Positions 36,701-42,909 of a stretch of DNA of 64,000 bases are shown here, piece after piece. Every line of letters starts with the position of its first letter. Positions within the stretch are counted from its first letter, which is position 1. The notes beneath the pieces were generated by a model, which saw nothing but the letters and a program-made list of their open reading frames with translations, searched no databases and was not told the DNA's origin. Source of the DNA: Xanthostigma xanthostigma (Eukaryota; Arthropoda; Insecta; Raphidioptera; Raphidiidae); contig OY754466.1 of NCBI GenBank assembly GCA_963575645.1, forward strand, positions 34,442,001 to 34,506,000. Reading direction: 5' to 3'. Position numbers and translations under genes: made by a program.

Positions 36701-38532
36701 GATGTTAAGTTTTTAAAGTTTTATTGTTTAGTAGCTACTACCTATTTATAGGTTTATCATGTGACATAACGGCACCATACAGATACTATCGACGTTCATG
36801 TCTAAACTTATCCATACTAATGTTATAAATGCCAATGTAACTCTATCTATCTGTATGTCTTTCCCGGCCAAGCTGCTGGGCTGATTGAGATGAAATTTAA
36901 TATGGAGATAGTTTGAAACCTGGGATTAAAAAGTTAAAAGTGGGTGCTTTGGTACTTTTAATGCGAAATCTTGATGCGCCCAAAGTGTGTAATGGTACAC
37001 GTTTAAGTTTCTCATCTGGATCTAAATATTGTGAGGATTATTAATTAGTGGCAAATTTAAATGAGACAGTGTCTTAACACTACAAATATCAATTATGCCA
37101 ACGAATTTGCATTTTCAATTTATAATTACAATTTCCATTAAAAACTGCTTTCGAAATAACTACAAACAGAACCCAGGGGCAAACACTTAAGATAGTTGGT
37201 ATTCATTTAGAAAAACTCTGTGTTTCGCACGGCTAGTCGTAGGTGACATGCTCGCGTGTAGCTAATTCATAAAATCTTTATGTTTTTGCAAAATCTGGTA
37301 AAACAAAAAAAAACATTGTTTTTAGGGCCGTCTCAAATTAGTCTTGTTTGATTTTATGATTTTTTTAATCAATTATGTCAGTTGTACACACTGTTTCCAC
37401 ACGGACGAAGTCGCGGGTAAAAGCTAGTGATCTTTACATTGTTACGATGAATTTAAAAGTACGAAAATTTTAAAGATATTTTTGAAATAAATTTTTAGGG
37501 TCCCGCATCCAAAAGTGGAAACTATCTTGTCTGTCGGTCAGCTGTCAAGCCTGTAGTTCGAACTATGCTAGTATTTTAGTCGAGTCGCATTTAGAAACGA
37601 TTTAACCTAGAAACCAGAAATTCAATAGTTATGTAGACTTCTCCATTTCAACTAACGGAAAACTATTTTAAAAAGTTCAAAATCGGTCTAGTGGTTGTTC
37701 AGATATTTATTTGGAAATAACAAAATTACTTGAAACAAGATATCACATATATTTATTATATTTTATCATGTGAAAATAACAAAATATTAAAAAAAGATCT
37801 TAAATTTGCTTTATGTGATAAAATCGTTTTCTGTCAAGTGATCTTTTATTCTGTTTTTATGTTAGTTTGCACTGCTTTAATTCAAAATGGCTAAACAGCT
37901 CATTTCACCCCACAAAACTCGCAGCTTCTAAGATAACGTTAGCAATGTCAGCATATAATAAAGTCTGAAGTATGTCTAGCATGGTCCACGTTTAGTAATT
38001 TTTTATATTCCCTTGACGCACCTTTTTTTTACTTAATCTTTCAAACAATTTTTTACTTACCGGCATAAGAAAATAGAGGATGATCGTTGCTATGATTGTG
38101 AAACTTGGTCCACATGCAAAGCGTGAACTCTTTCATTTTCGGTATCTCTTGTTTGTACTGAATATACTGAAAGTATAGATCCTGTGTGAACGCGACTTTA
38201 TGTAACGAACACTGGTCTTCGTGTGCGGGAGGTGCCGCGCCAATGCCCAGTGAACCGATCAGCGGACTTCCGTGATAACTGATCGATTCCAGAGGAAGTG
38301 ACGACTTAGACTGAAACTCTGTACTTCCGTCCGATAGCGGCGCTGCGATCGCCACCGGCTTCCATTCGCCGCTTGTGCATTGGAATATGGCAGATAGAAG
38401 AACGCACGTTGCTAATGCAAAGTGCCGGCTCATGTTTGATGTTTGTTTGAGGACTTGTCGTACGATTTTTGTTTACTGGTAATGTGACTGTTAGCTGACG
38501 TCTTCGCCGACTATTGTCAGCTGCGCTGCATA
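8881..38532 (-). CDS. Secreted pentraxin-domain protein (four coding exons, spliced)
   Basis: Joining 38433-38061, 14135-13921, 13374-13275 and 9782-8881 on the minus strand gives a 529-residue protein with agreeing phases at all junctions and consensus GT-AG introns. Residues 1-22 look like a signal peptide (hydrophobic core then CTSG). The pentraxin domain runs from about residue 75 to 250: FTLCMWTKF, then the pentraxin signature H-x-C-x-S-W as HSCHSW at 168-173, then the GQEQ-LGGGF region, and LGEVTMVQLYH. The two conserved cysteines (106 and 170) would form the family disulphide. The C-terminal 280 residues are unlike classical pentraxins: a His-rich run, a Pro/Gln-rich segment (about 306-331), several dibasic sites (for example around KRDTAKNHSKRG), and a cysteine-containing end (CNGC and PEC). 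Pentraxins are secreted oligomeric lectin-fold proteins that often bind calcium-dependent ligands; ligand and role here are unknown. The first intron is about 24 kb and full of transposons. Confidence 0.9.
9783..10351. other. Third intron of the pentraxin gene, 3' part; hairpin-repeat relic
   Basis: Mostly unremarkable AT-rich intron. A diverged head of the hairpin repeat family (TTAGGCGCGA ... AGCTATATGTAC) is at about 9882-9921. No exon is seen. Confidence 0.45.
10352..10548. repeat. Foldback element with about 90-bp arms
   Basis: Nearly perfect inverted repeats 10360-10443 and 10452-10540 around a short AT loop. The outer ends carry GATGATGC-like sequence. The left end includes a CTGAWGAW-like core, a 5-bp stem-loop (GCTAA/TTAGC) and GAAAC at 10347-10374. 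The high identity of the arms points to a young element or gene conversion. Confidence 0.8.
10549..11030. other. Intron sequence, nothing recognised
   Basis: A minus-strand open frame at 10725-10997 has no domain and is Lys/Phe/Ser-rich by composition; it is probably chance. Confidence 0.35.
11031..11358. mobile_element. Foldback element (328 bp), possibly a Penelope-like terminus
   Basis: Palindromic: AGATTATCGGATACTTG at 11031 is matched inverted at 11342-11358, and the arms continue inwards to about 11190. The right arm carries CTGAAGA (11270-11276), a stem-loop GTTGA/TCAAC and GAAAC. It is followed about 80 bases later by ATGGACGA. A relative at 32480-32600 has the same order, including ATGGATGA. 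This order of structured motif then ATG is compatible with a Penelope-like pseudo-LTR, but no reverse transcriptase is present. Confidence 0.65.
11430..11720 (+). repeat. Dispersed repeat R3 flanked by 45-bp direct repeats
   Basis: The block 'ATTCCAGCCAATTGGGCGAC' plus 'GGACCATTCCAACTTC' occurs at 11432 and again at 11663, so the body lies between direct repeats. The body contains 'TTTGGATTCGG' and 'CCCCACTTGTGGG'. The body recurs at 12100-12312. Open frames here are chance readings of the repeat. Confidence 0.6.
11940..12312 (+). repeat. Repeat R3 second copy, with one 120-bp 'GCGCATGCGCC' unit
   Basis: 11940-12085 matches one unit of the tandem array at 15870-16250 (ending in a GCGCACGCGCCGATTTTCCC form). 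12100-12312 repeats the R3 body, ending 'CCCCACTTGTGGG'. No coding capacity is seen. Confidence 0.55.
12686..12800 (+). repeat. Dispersed repeat R2, copy 2
   Basis: Head 'AAAGTGAAAAGCAACCATTT' matches the copy at 8075. The copy is truncated on the right. Adjacent intron sequence (12313-12685 and 12800-13274) shows no gene. Confidence 0.4.
13275..13374 (-). CDS. Pentraxin gene, third coding exon
   Basis: A 100-base exon too short to stand out as an open frame. It lies between acceptor TTTACAG (ending 13375) and donor GTTGGT (13274-13273, a weaker consensus than the others). It encodes 33 codons (LVDHVIPGGG ... EGEGAPK) plus one base, matching the 'IxGQEQxxxGGGF' part of pentraxin domains. Phase fits both neighbouring exons. 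Confidence 0.88.
13921..14135 (-). CDS. Pentraxin gene, second coding exon (signature motif)
   Basis: Acceptor TTGCAG precedes 14135; donor GTATGT follows 13921. The exon supplies two bases that complete a Val codon and 71 further codons: DHQPRAILAW through GRGFHNR. It carries the HSCHSW pentraxin signature and WxxWINAERVG. The last signature position is Gly rather than the usual Ser/Thr. Confidence 0.93.
14136..14674. other. Start of the giant first intron, nothing recognised
   Basis: AT-rich. The minus-strand open frame at 14406-14588 has no domain. Confidence 0.35.
14675..15050 (+). repeat. Dispersed repeat R2, copy 3
   Basis: Head 'GAAAATGAAGTGAAACGTAG' and end 'CAAGAATTACAAGGCGCG' match the two ends of copy 1 (8075-8260). 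The longer interior suggests the other copies have internal deletions. No coding frame is seen. Confidence 0.45.
15590..15860 (+). repeat. Repeat R3-like block
   Basis: 'TTGACATTTGACATATAATA' followed by 'AAAGAAAATAAAATTTC' and a 'cgcg' block matches 11709-11830. It leads directly into the tandem array that follows. Confidence 0.5.
15870..16260 (+). repeat. Tandem array, three units of about 120 bp
   Basis: Each unit contains an 'AATAATAAGCCGTTAT' block, a run like 'TTATTATATAAAAAA', and ends in TTGCGCATGCGCCGAT plus TTCCCC. Unit ends are at about 15996, 16125 and 16248. Units differ by scattered substitutions. A solitary unit lies at 11940-12085, so the array grew by local duplication of part of a dispersed repeat. 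Confidence 0.75.
16265..17306. repeat. Repeat X relic joined to the inverted hairpin-headed repeat
   Basis: 16280-16440 matches repeat X ('CCTCCCAAAATTTGGTT', 'GAAATGTCAAAAATGACG', 'AGAAGGCGTTGCATTT'). 16980-17070 matches the later X block ('GACTGGTTTCAAACCGATCT'). 17085-17306 is the hairpin-headed repeat in reverse, ending AGGCGC ... GCGCCT at 17276-17304. It includes three copies of a CAGATTCA-type 9-mer at 17231-17257. Confidence 0.6.
17307..18540. other. Intron sequence, nothing recognised
   Basis: No coding-like segment or known element end is seen. The short frames at 17441-17668 and 18271-18453 are unsupported. Confidence 0.35.
18572..19052. mobile_element. Candidate non-autonomous hAT-like element
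   Basis: Ends are inverted: GGGGTTTCTGGTTTCTC on the left, and GCAGAAACCCTATAG on the right. TTTCTCGAG occurs as a subterminal motif at several places near both ends, as hAT elements often show. It interrupts a block ('CCCGTAAGAGGGTGGAAAC') that recurs uninterrupted at about 19700-19720. A clean 8-bp target duplication could not be found. Confidence 0.35.
19780..19900 (-). repeat. Repeat end with a hammerhead-like core
   Basis: Minus strand: CTGATGA (19893-19887), U, stem GGCAT/ATGTC with a 5-base loop, then GAAAC (from 19870). It is followed by GTGTACATGT. The surrounding sequence does not resemble the other motif-bearing repeats. Confidence 0.5.
19901..20844. other. Intron sequence, nothing recognised
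   Basis: No gene or element ends were recognised. Two 'GTAACGTT' and 'GAAAGAAA' words near 20430-20520 are loosely inverted. Confidence 0.35.
20845..21378. mobile_element. Foldback element with hammerhead-like core in both arms
   Basis: 'CTTCAAGTAAATAAAATTGT' at 20847 is inverted at 21359-21378. Each arm carries the core: TCTTCAG ... TTTC on the left (20942-20969) and CTGAAGA, stem GATCC/GGATC, GAAAC on the right (21255-21283). The left arm has an internal tandem duplication of about 100 bp ('TTCTTCAGAAATATC' at 20963 and 21063). The end block 'GGTCGACAATTTTATTTA' also occurs at 32719 and, diverged, near 59390. Confidence 0.8.
21411..22045. mobile_element. 635-bp foldback element with diverged arms
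   Basis: Inverted arms meet near 21715. Matching blocks include 'ACTGTTGGGACTAAAACCTG' (left, about 21508) with its inverse at about 21935, and 'CCATCACTGTCAG' near 21753 with its inverse near 21660. The arms differ at many positions, so this is older than the 27768 foldback. A piece related to the outer arm is near 23520. Confidence 0.75.
22184..22535 (+). mobile_element. Non-autonomous Helitron, family H2, plus copy
   Basis: 5' end TTTATACTAATATAATATAA preceded by A; 3' end with hairpin CCCGC...GCGGG then ACCG-CTAG at 22532-22535, followed by T. Interior blocks 'TTGAACGCGCTAATCTCAGG' and 'TTTCATGATGATCGG'-like sequence match the copies at 57861-58187 and 63479-63645. No coding capacity is seen. 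Confidence 0.8.
22536..23800. other. Intron sequence, no gene seen
   Basis: AT-rich. A diverged piece of the 21411 foldback arm lies near 23515-23560. Otherwise nothing recognised. Confidence 0.35.
23826..23915 (+). repeat. tRNA(Leu/Ser)-like SINE head
   Basis: Reads GTGGTTAGCCGTGCGGTCTAA (A-box-like region), a long variable-arm-like stretch, then GTGGGTTCTAATCCCG (B box), as in a class II tRNA. The acceptor ends do not pair well, and an A-run follows at once. A pseudogene or SINE head is therefore more likely than a working tRNA gene. Confidence 0.5.
24001..25925. repeat. Composite repeat cluster bounded by a 40-bp inverted repeat
   Basis: 'CACGCTTTATATCGAACTAA' at 24001 is inverted at 25896-25915. 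Between them lie two tandem copies of repeat X (24098-24529 and 24530-25011), a tail segment, a third partial head (25288-25370) and a second tail (25748-25880). This looks like an element whose interior was duplicated. Confidence 0.6.
24098..25370 (+). repeat. Repeat X: tandem duplication plus tail
   Basis: The head 'TTGGTTGTCTGTAAAGTCGG' begins at 24104, 24534 and 25287. The two longer units are almost identical, apart from a small AT expansion near 24763-24810. The tail holds 'CACGCACAGGGTCAGGCGG', a GTTACGC-type microrepeat (25131-25185) and 'GACGTTATCACGTCAAAA'. A full-length copy of about 660 bp without duplication is at 60644-61304 on the minus strand. Open frames here are readings of the repeat. 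Confidence 0.75.
25926..27360. other. Intron sequence, no gene seen
   Basis: Contains a Helitron-type minus terminus at 27363-27377 with an 11-bp inverted pair ('CAAGAACGATC' near 27294 and 27345). Otherwise nothing recognised. The short minus-strand open frames at 26273-26595 are unsupported. Confidence 0.35.
27768..28325. mobile_element. Near-perfect 558-bp palindrome (foldback or hairpin-RNA locus)
   Basis: Left arm from 27768 (AATCTTAAAAAAAAACTTCGG minus its last base) is matched inverted to 28325 over about 255 bp with very few mismatches. The centre is near 28047 with a loop of roughly 40-50 bases. Each arm contains two diverged copies of an internal unit starting 'GAATTTCGAGGCAGACAAG'. 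Transcription of either strand would give a long perfect hairpin. No target duplication is evident. Confidence 0.8.
28570..28741. mobile_element. 172-bp palindromic MITE
   Basis: Ends CAGCACT and AGTGCTG. Arms share 'AAATATAAATGCACTTTTGT' and 'GAAGTAA...ATCAAAAGTCG', meeting near 28655. The arms differ by a few small gaps. The CAGCACT start is hAT-like, but an 8-bp duplication is not visible. Confidence 0.65.
29165..29409 (-). repeat. tRNA-derived SINE with AT-rich body
   Basis: Minus strand: GTGGACTAGCGGTAACGACG (A-box region) and GAGTTCGATTCCC (B box) within 29332-29409, then an A/T-only body to about 29165. The arrangement matches the copy at 830-1149. Confidence 0.5.
29410..30392. other. 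Intron sequence, no gene seen
   Basis: One perfect 12-bp inverted pair CGCTAGAGATTC / GAATCTCTAGCG (about 29568 and 29600) makes a small hairpin. Otherwise nothing recognised. Confidence 0.35.
30393..30781 (+). mobile_element. Non-autonomous Helitron
   Basis: 5' end TCTATATCATATAAAATTCC preceded by A-rich sequence (30385 is an alternative start). The 3' end carries CACCCGGGTGAAACCGGGGC then GGACCG-CTAG at 30778-30781, followed by T. The interior has three imperfect copies of 'CTCAAAGCTATTAGTT'-type sequence at about 30600-30705. No coding capacity is seen. Confidence 0.75.
30782..31945. other. Intron sequence; small GC-rich ATG island
   Basis: At about 31077 the plus strand reads ATGGCGGCGGAGGAGAAAG and stays open for 23 codons to TAG. 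AACATGGCGGC is also a YY1-like motif. No splice donor follows in a clear position. Otherwise AT-rich and featureless. Confidence 0.3.
31949..32185 (+). repeat. Possible SINE with B-box-like block and ATT tail
   Basis: GGGCTCGATTCCTG near 32027 resembles a tRNA B box. The segment ends in an ATT-type repeat (about 32168-32180). A clear A box is missing, so this is weak. Confidence 0.25.
32480..32745 (+). repeat. Repeat end with hammerhead-like core and downstream ATG
   Basis: CTGAAGA (32501-32507), stem GTTGG/CTAAC, GAAAC (32525). ATGGATGA begins about 70 bases later. Flanks match the right arm of the 11031-11358 foldback. From 32695 the 'TTGTCAATATATGGTCTG' and 'GGTCGACAATTTTATTTA' blocks of the 20845 foldback follow. 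Confidence 0.55.
32746..33547. other. Intron sequence, nothing recognised
   Basis: AT-rich; no supported feature. Confidence 0.35.
33548..34264 (-). mobile_element. Helitron H3 with helicase remnant, minus copy
   Basis: Minus-strand 5' end TCCATATTAATATTATAAAT (34264 downwards, preceded by A) and 3' end CCACGCGGGTGAAAG-CTAG (to 33548) followed by T. Next to the 5' end is 'CTCTGTCTGTCTATTTG' and 'GGGCCGATTGCGATGAAAT'. It carries part of a PIF1-type helicase. An internally deleted derivative of an autonomous rolling-circle transposon. Confidence 0.85.
33569..33952 (-). pseudogene. Helitron PIF1-like helicase fragment
   Basis: 127-residue open frame. DASKLCNGTGLQV ... PLMSIIPTDLPLQFKRLQFP matches the conserved C-terminal part of Helitron PIF1-type helicases ('LCNGTRL ... 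IPTDLPFQFKRLQFP'). After QFPLK the sequence leaves the helicase consensus, so the final 'TINKSQGQS' motif is absent. The Rep nuclease and the rest of the helicase are missing. The shown ATG is not a real start. Confidence 0.85.
34265..34760. other. Intron sequence, nothing recognised
   Basis: A minus-strand open frame at 34247-34513 overlaps the Helitron end and has no domain. Confidence 0.35.
34761..35936. mobile_element. Tc1/mariner-type MITE, copy 1, split by a foldback element
   Basis: CAGTGTATTCACCGAAAGTG on the left and the inverse (CACTTTTGGTTAACACACTG) on the right, both flanked by TA (34759-34760 and 35937-35938). Interior blocks such as 'ACTATCAGAAACTG' and 'TTCCGGTTTAGTTTGAAGTA' match the copy at 46299-46964. 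Without the insert at 35174-35826 it is about 515 bp. No transposase frame is present. Confidence 0.8.
35174..35826. mobile_element. 653-bp element with iterated terminal motifs and 9-bp target duplication
   Basis: Flanked by perfect CAAAAAAAT duplications (35165-35173 and 35827-35835). The related MITE at 46870-46900 supplies an unoccupied site. The left end carries about eight copies of a 14-16-base motif (ATTATCCCCGACGAC-type, 35184-35300); the right end has about nine copies in inverse orientation (35671-35821). The middle is three tandem units of about 101 bp starting at 35304, 35405 and 35507, each with 'TCGCTTCGCTCGCTCGAC'. No coding frame is seen. A 9-bp duplication fits Mutator-like transposition, but the family is not recognised. 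Confidence 0.8.
36100..36175 (-). repeat. Repeat end with degenerate hammerhead-like core
   Basis: Minus strand: CTGAAGA (36134-36128), 16 bases, GAAA (36111-36108). The stem is weaker than in the other copies. A 14-bp inverted pair 'TTCAGCAATCACT' brackets it to about 36173. A TAA-type microsatellite follows at 36182-36203. Confidence 0.4.
36811..37427 (+). mobile_element. Helitron H3 with helicase remnant, plus copy
   Basis: 5' end TCCATACTAATGTTATAAAT preceded by A; 3' end GACGAAGTCGCGGGTAAAAG-CTAG at 37424-37427 followed by T. Same family as 33548-34264 but opposite in orientation, and it retains a different set of helicase blocks. Confidence 0.85.
36935..37255 (+). pseudogene. Helitron PIF1-like helicase remnant, broken
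   Basis: Short conserved stretches in changing frames: LLMRNLDAPKVCNGTRLS near 36952-37005, and then AFEITTNRTQGQTLKIVGIHLEKL near 37150-37220, followed by CVSHG and TCSRV. These are the LCNGTRL and TINKSQGQ helicase blocks. Stops and frameshifts separate them, so no protein could be made. Confidence 0.75.
37428..38060. other. End of the giant intron next to the first coding exon
   Basis: AT-rich; no supported feature apart from the donor GTAAGT at 38060-38055. Confidence 0.4.
38061..38433 (-). CDS. Pentraxin gene, first coding exon
   Basis: Starts at the ATG at 38431-38433 and ends after CCG at 38061 before the donor GTAAGT. It contributes 124 codons plus one base. It encodes the signal peptide, a Ser/Pro-rich linker, and the start of the pentraxin domain to LFSYA. 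The ATG is the only one before the signal peptide, and the sequence upstream is 5' UTR down to a splice acceptor at 38533-38534. Confidence 0.92.
38434..38532 (-). other. Pentraxin gene 5' UTR portion, preceded by a splice acceptor
   Basis: On the minus strand a long pyrimidine run followed by TTTTCAG ends at 38533, a strong 3' splice site. The 99 bases from 38532 to the ATG are therefore UTR in the same exon, and at least one further 5' exon lies at higher coordinates. Confidence 0.6.
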
Positions 38533-38534
38533 CT

Positions 38535-39797
38535 GAAAATAAAAAAAAAAAAACAATGTGATAATCCGAATTTGATGAGCCAATTCAAGCGGCTTTGAGC
38601 AAAGAGAAAGAATGAAAAGTATTATATCTGTGAATAAATGAAAATCAACATTTTCCGCTGTGTAACTGGGTAGACGAACAGATAAATTGTAAATTATAGA
38701 CGCTCAACTGTTCAGGTACGGTAACTCGATGCAGGTCAAGCTTTAAGGTGCGGAAAACTTTGATAATGCATATGATTGTTTGGCTTATTTAAGTTCTAGT
38801 TGTGCATTCAATTTACACATCTCTTTAATTCACTTAAGTGACGAAAATTTTACAGTTTTTTTTTTGTCGCGGCTAAAGAATTATACAGATTGCTATCCAT
38901 TAGTTAATTTGTTTATGTCAAAATGATAATAATAAGAACGAAATCGATTCTACTTGAAAAATAATTGACCGATTGAAGCAATATTGCTTTTAAACTATAT
39001 AGATGTATTTATCATAGTTTTTTAATGCCTACTTCCAAACATTATTTTTCTACTCATTTTGATTAAAATTTAACTTGGAAAGCGATCTTTTTCTATATAG
39101 AAGAATCATTTGTTTTTGTGTGAGTACAATCTAATGTCCAAAATGACAGGGATTTTCACGGCGACATTAGACTATACTCCTGCTACATAAAAATTATAAT
39201 TATATAATACGAGCACAATGTAAGGTCATTGTCAGATCAATTATTATTTGACAAGATTTTCTACAACGCAGCATTAGTCTCGCAGAAGGTTCATAAGTGT
39301 TTATTTACTGTACCTACTACGTAAATTTTAAATTTTATTTCATTATAAATAATAAATATACAGGAAATATACTCAACTCCATAAAACCACTGAAAAAATT
39401 TAAAAATAAATGGAGAGAATAAAAAAAAGCAAAGGCTACAGTTTAATGTCATTAAAACGCTTACGCTTAATATATTTATTTTTCTCACATACATACAAGA
39501 TGCGTTCATTATAATATAAAGTATCCGTTAGGAAACTGTTTAGCAGGATGCGCTCTGAATCGACTCGGTTTTGAACACTTGTCTATTTTAAAAACAAGAG
39601 TAAACGAAGATTTGCATATTGAATTGGATCTGTTCTGCGGTTTGTCGTTTTTCTTATGTTTTCTAAAAGTTTCTACTGTTTCCGTCCAAACCAAATCTAA
39701 TAAATTCCTGTATCACACGTTTAATTTGTCTTTCGGGCTCACTGGTGTACGCATGTGTTGTATTAGGTACAAAATAACAAACAGTTGAGAACTTCCA
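38535..39797. other. Sequence upstream of the first coding exon, no gene seen
   Basis: Open frames at 39291-39788 on both strands have no domain. No promoter motif could be supported here. Confidence 0.35.
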
Positions 39798-40357
39798 GTG
39801 TCATAGCTGGATTCACTTGCGGTCATGCCATTTGCTGCTGGAACAATTTTTGTCCCACTTGCGTATAATCAATATGATAAAATGCAAATAATGTCAGAGG
39901 GTGATCTCACTTGCGGTCAAGAAAATTACTTTATAATTCGACAAGTTCAAATTTTCTACAGAAAGAATAAGTCATTAAGTCATCTAAATGATTCCGAATG
40001 CAATCTAACAGATTTTTCCAAAAATCACAATAATATGGCTAATAATAACATTAATATGGTTTTATTCTTACTATATTATTAAAGCCAATATTTATCTTCA
40101 TTTTATTTTTTATTTAATTCAACATTGTTGATGTGTTGGCGTTTTTGTTGCCCGGTGAAAAGCGAAGAGAATAACAGGGAGTTACTTAAAAAACGATTAC
40201 GGGGTTCTGTTGATGCATTGATGTTTTAAAAATTATCAAATTTTCTGTGACCGCAAGTCGGGTTACTCCTAACATTATTTTCTTTTAATAATATCGATTG
40301 ACCGCAAGTGGGACGATAATTGTTCTGACCGCAAATGGCATGACCGCAAGTGACACT
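39798..40357. mobile_element. 560-bp MITE with repeated ACTTGCGGTCA motifs
   Basis: Inverted arms of about 115 bp (39798-39930 and 40240-40357). ACTTGCGGTCA occurs at 39815 and 39909, with a decayed copy at 39857, and inverted at about 40247, 40299, 40326 and 40341. The left terminus has 12 extra bases relative to the right. Short apparent proteins here with repeated TCGQ/TCGH are readings of this DNA motif. Superfamily unresolved; no matching target duplication was seen. Confidence 0.65.
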
Positions 40358-42773
40358 ATTTCGGATTGATAGCTGCCAATTACAAGGTTCTGATTTCGCT
40401 ACTTCAAAATTTTGATGGTGGATAATTTGTAATTTATAAGCAATCAATCAATCGTACTAGTTCACCACTTACAGGATATTTTTTTTCTGTAATATATTTA
40501 AGATACTAAAAGAAACAAGCTAAGGTGAACTGAAATAGGCTATAAAAAATTGATTATATTCAAATAAAACAAACTTTATCGCATTGCTGATTGCGCCCCC
40601 CTTCCAGAACTTATTCCCCTGACACGGGCCCCGATTGTCAGGTTCTAGTTACGGTGCTGAGAAATACAATACGTGCTTACATAACTATCGAAAGTCAAAC
40701 GTATAACAAGGTGTTATATTCACAATAATATTGAACAAAGGTCACTCAGTAAGTGCATTCGTTGGAAGTTCACGGTTACTACGAATCACGATGCTTAATG
40801 TTGCGTAATATTACGTCTACAGACGTCTCTTGCTCATTGAGTATGCGTATTGGTGTGTGACGGTTACTATATTGCTTTAAAAGAAGGTTACTAGTTACTA
40901 CTTGCGTTAGATTACAGGAAGTATACTATAAAGTATAAACAATGAGAATCTATAAGGCGAACTTTAATTTTTGAATTATGAAAAATTCAACTAAGTACAT
41001 TTAAGCAATATTTTCACACTTTTGATGAGATTTGTATAACGTTTAACCAAGAAAACCTGTACAGTAGGTATTCACAATAATTGTAGTGCACCGGAAGTCA
41101 CCAAAATCGCCGAAAAATCAGCCCCGGATTTAGGGGGGGGGGAACCGTGACAGTTTCAGAGGGCGCCAAAATCATAATATAATATGGTTAAATCATTATA
41201 TGTTTGTGAGTTTTTTAAGTAATTTATCTCAAACGCTGGAGAGAGGGGGCGCCATTATCAAGTTTCTGCCCCGATTCGAAAAACGTAGATTCGGGGCTAC
41301 GAAAAATACACTCTGTAATACAGAATTTTTCATTTATATTGTGTGCTAAAGAAAAAACGACTTAAGACAAAAATTTAAATCAACCCTCAGAAATTTACAT
41401 TTTGATTGTAAATATTTAAAAAAGAAGCATTAACAGTGAGCTTTACACTAATTGTAAACATAAGTAAAGTGAAAAGTGATGTTAAAAACAATTAATAAAT
41501 TTAATAAATACACGTTTTTGGTTTCATTCTGATTTTCGACAATCAAGTTTAGAAATTTATACTGACTATTTTTGGATGGACCTCCATATGTATTTATATG
41601 TATTTATGCATATTCTGTGTAAACAAAATTTTGTAGCACGCTATCTTTAGAGCGAATCAAGCGATTTAGATCGGGTTTGCGACGTTCGAAAGAGTTTACT
41701 GAGACTTCGATCTGATTAGATTTTGGAGTCAATCGGTCAAGTAATTTTAAGGTTATTCAAAGAATAATAAAATTTTTGTAGCATAACTCCAAAAAAACTA
41801 GTTATTTATACGGTGATATGTACCTCAAGCCCTTGAAAAAAAAAATTCACATTATTCAGCTGTTTATTTACTGTTAACAATTTTGAATTCAATTCGTGTG
41901 TTTTTTTATCAGCTATACGAAATAAAAAAACATCAATTTCGGTGCACTATAATAATCGTGAATGTATTTATCACGTTCACAAAAAAATACCTGTTTTTGC
42001 TGATTCAAGTGCAGTTTTTTATATGAGTGTAATGAACCAACACTTTCTTTTTTATATATGTTGTAGAAGACGTTAAAATATGTAGCATACCTATTATATA
42101 AAATTAATTGTGTTGCGCCACTGCAATTATGCTCATAAAAACAAAAACCAAAATCGGTCTTGAATCAGCAAAAACATATAATTTTTTGTAGAAGTGATAA
42201 TTACAGGTATCAGGTAGATTTGCTGGTCTAAATGTTATACAAAATCCCGTCAAAAGGATGAAAATATTGCTTCAAAATAGAAAAAATCATAATTATTTTT
42301 AATATGATTTATTTGAATTTTTCAACATTCTTTGAAATATTTATGTGATTTTGACTATAAACACCCTTCAATAAGCGTTTTCCTGCAAACTGGACGAGTA
42401 TTACCCGATTTAGATCTCACAATATAAGAAAATATACGTTCCGCTTTCCTTAAGCTATTCCCCTTTTGACTTTGATTTTACTTATCCTTGTAGTAACAGG
42501 CTAGTATAAAGAAGTATGCATATTTAAGCCCTGTTTCTGCCAGAGTTATTTAATGAAATGACACGGAACGGTCTGTCGTGAAAGTGCTGCAAATTTCCAT
42601 TTTCAACTATATTCTACCCTCCTTGAACGCCTGTTAATTATTTTGTTAAATTATAATATGTATAGCTGTCTAAAAATTTACACATGTCTTGAGAATACCG
42701 CTAATATTGTTTTTATATTTTTAATTTGCAGAACTAAATTCCGTTAATATTTTACATACCTATAATTTATACT
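40358..42773. other. No gene seen
   Basis: AT-rich spacer. A G-run ('GGGGGGGGG') lies near 41137. No exon or element ends recognised. Confidence 0.35.
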
Positions 42774-42909
42774 TTTTCCCTCCAGCAGATACAGAAATCG
42801 TTGCGCTTTTGGACAAGGGTAGACGATCTATTTATGTACCTATCATTGGTACGTAAAATAGATACTCTATCCCTGTAGCGATTTATGTACTTATCTGTTG
42901 GTGGGAAAG
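42774..42909. mobile_element. 136-bp palindromic MITE
   Basis: Arms run from 'TTCCCTCCAGCAGATA' inwards to 'GATCTATTTATGTACC' and are inverted from 42851 to 42908. A few gaps separate the arms, so it is moderately old. Confidence 0.55.

Noticed and set aside
39825-40447. Proteins with repeated TCGQ/TCGH motifs on both strands
   Set aside because: The residues come from translating the ACTTGCGGTCA DNA repeat in a MITE.
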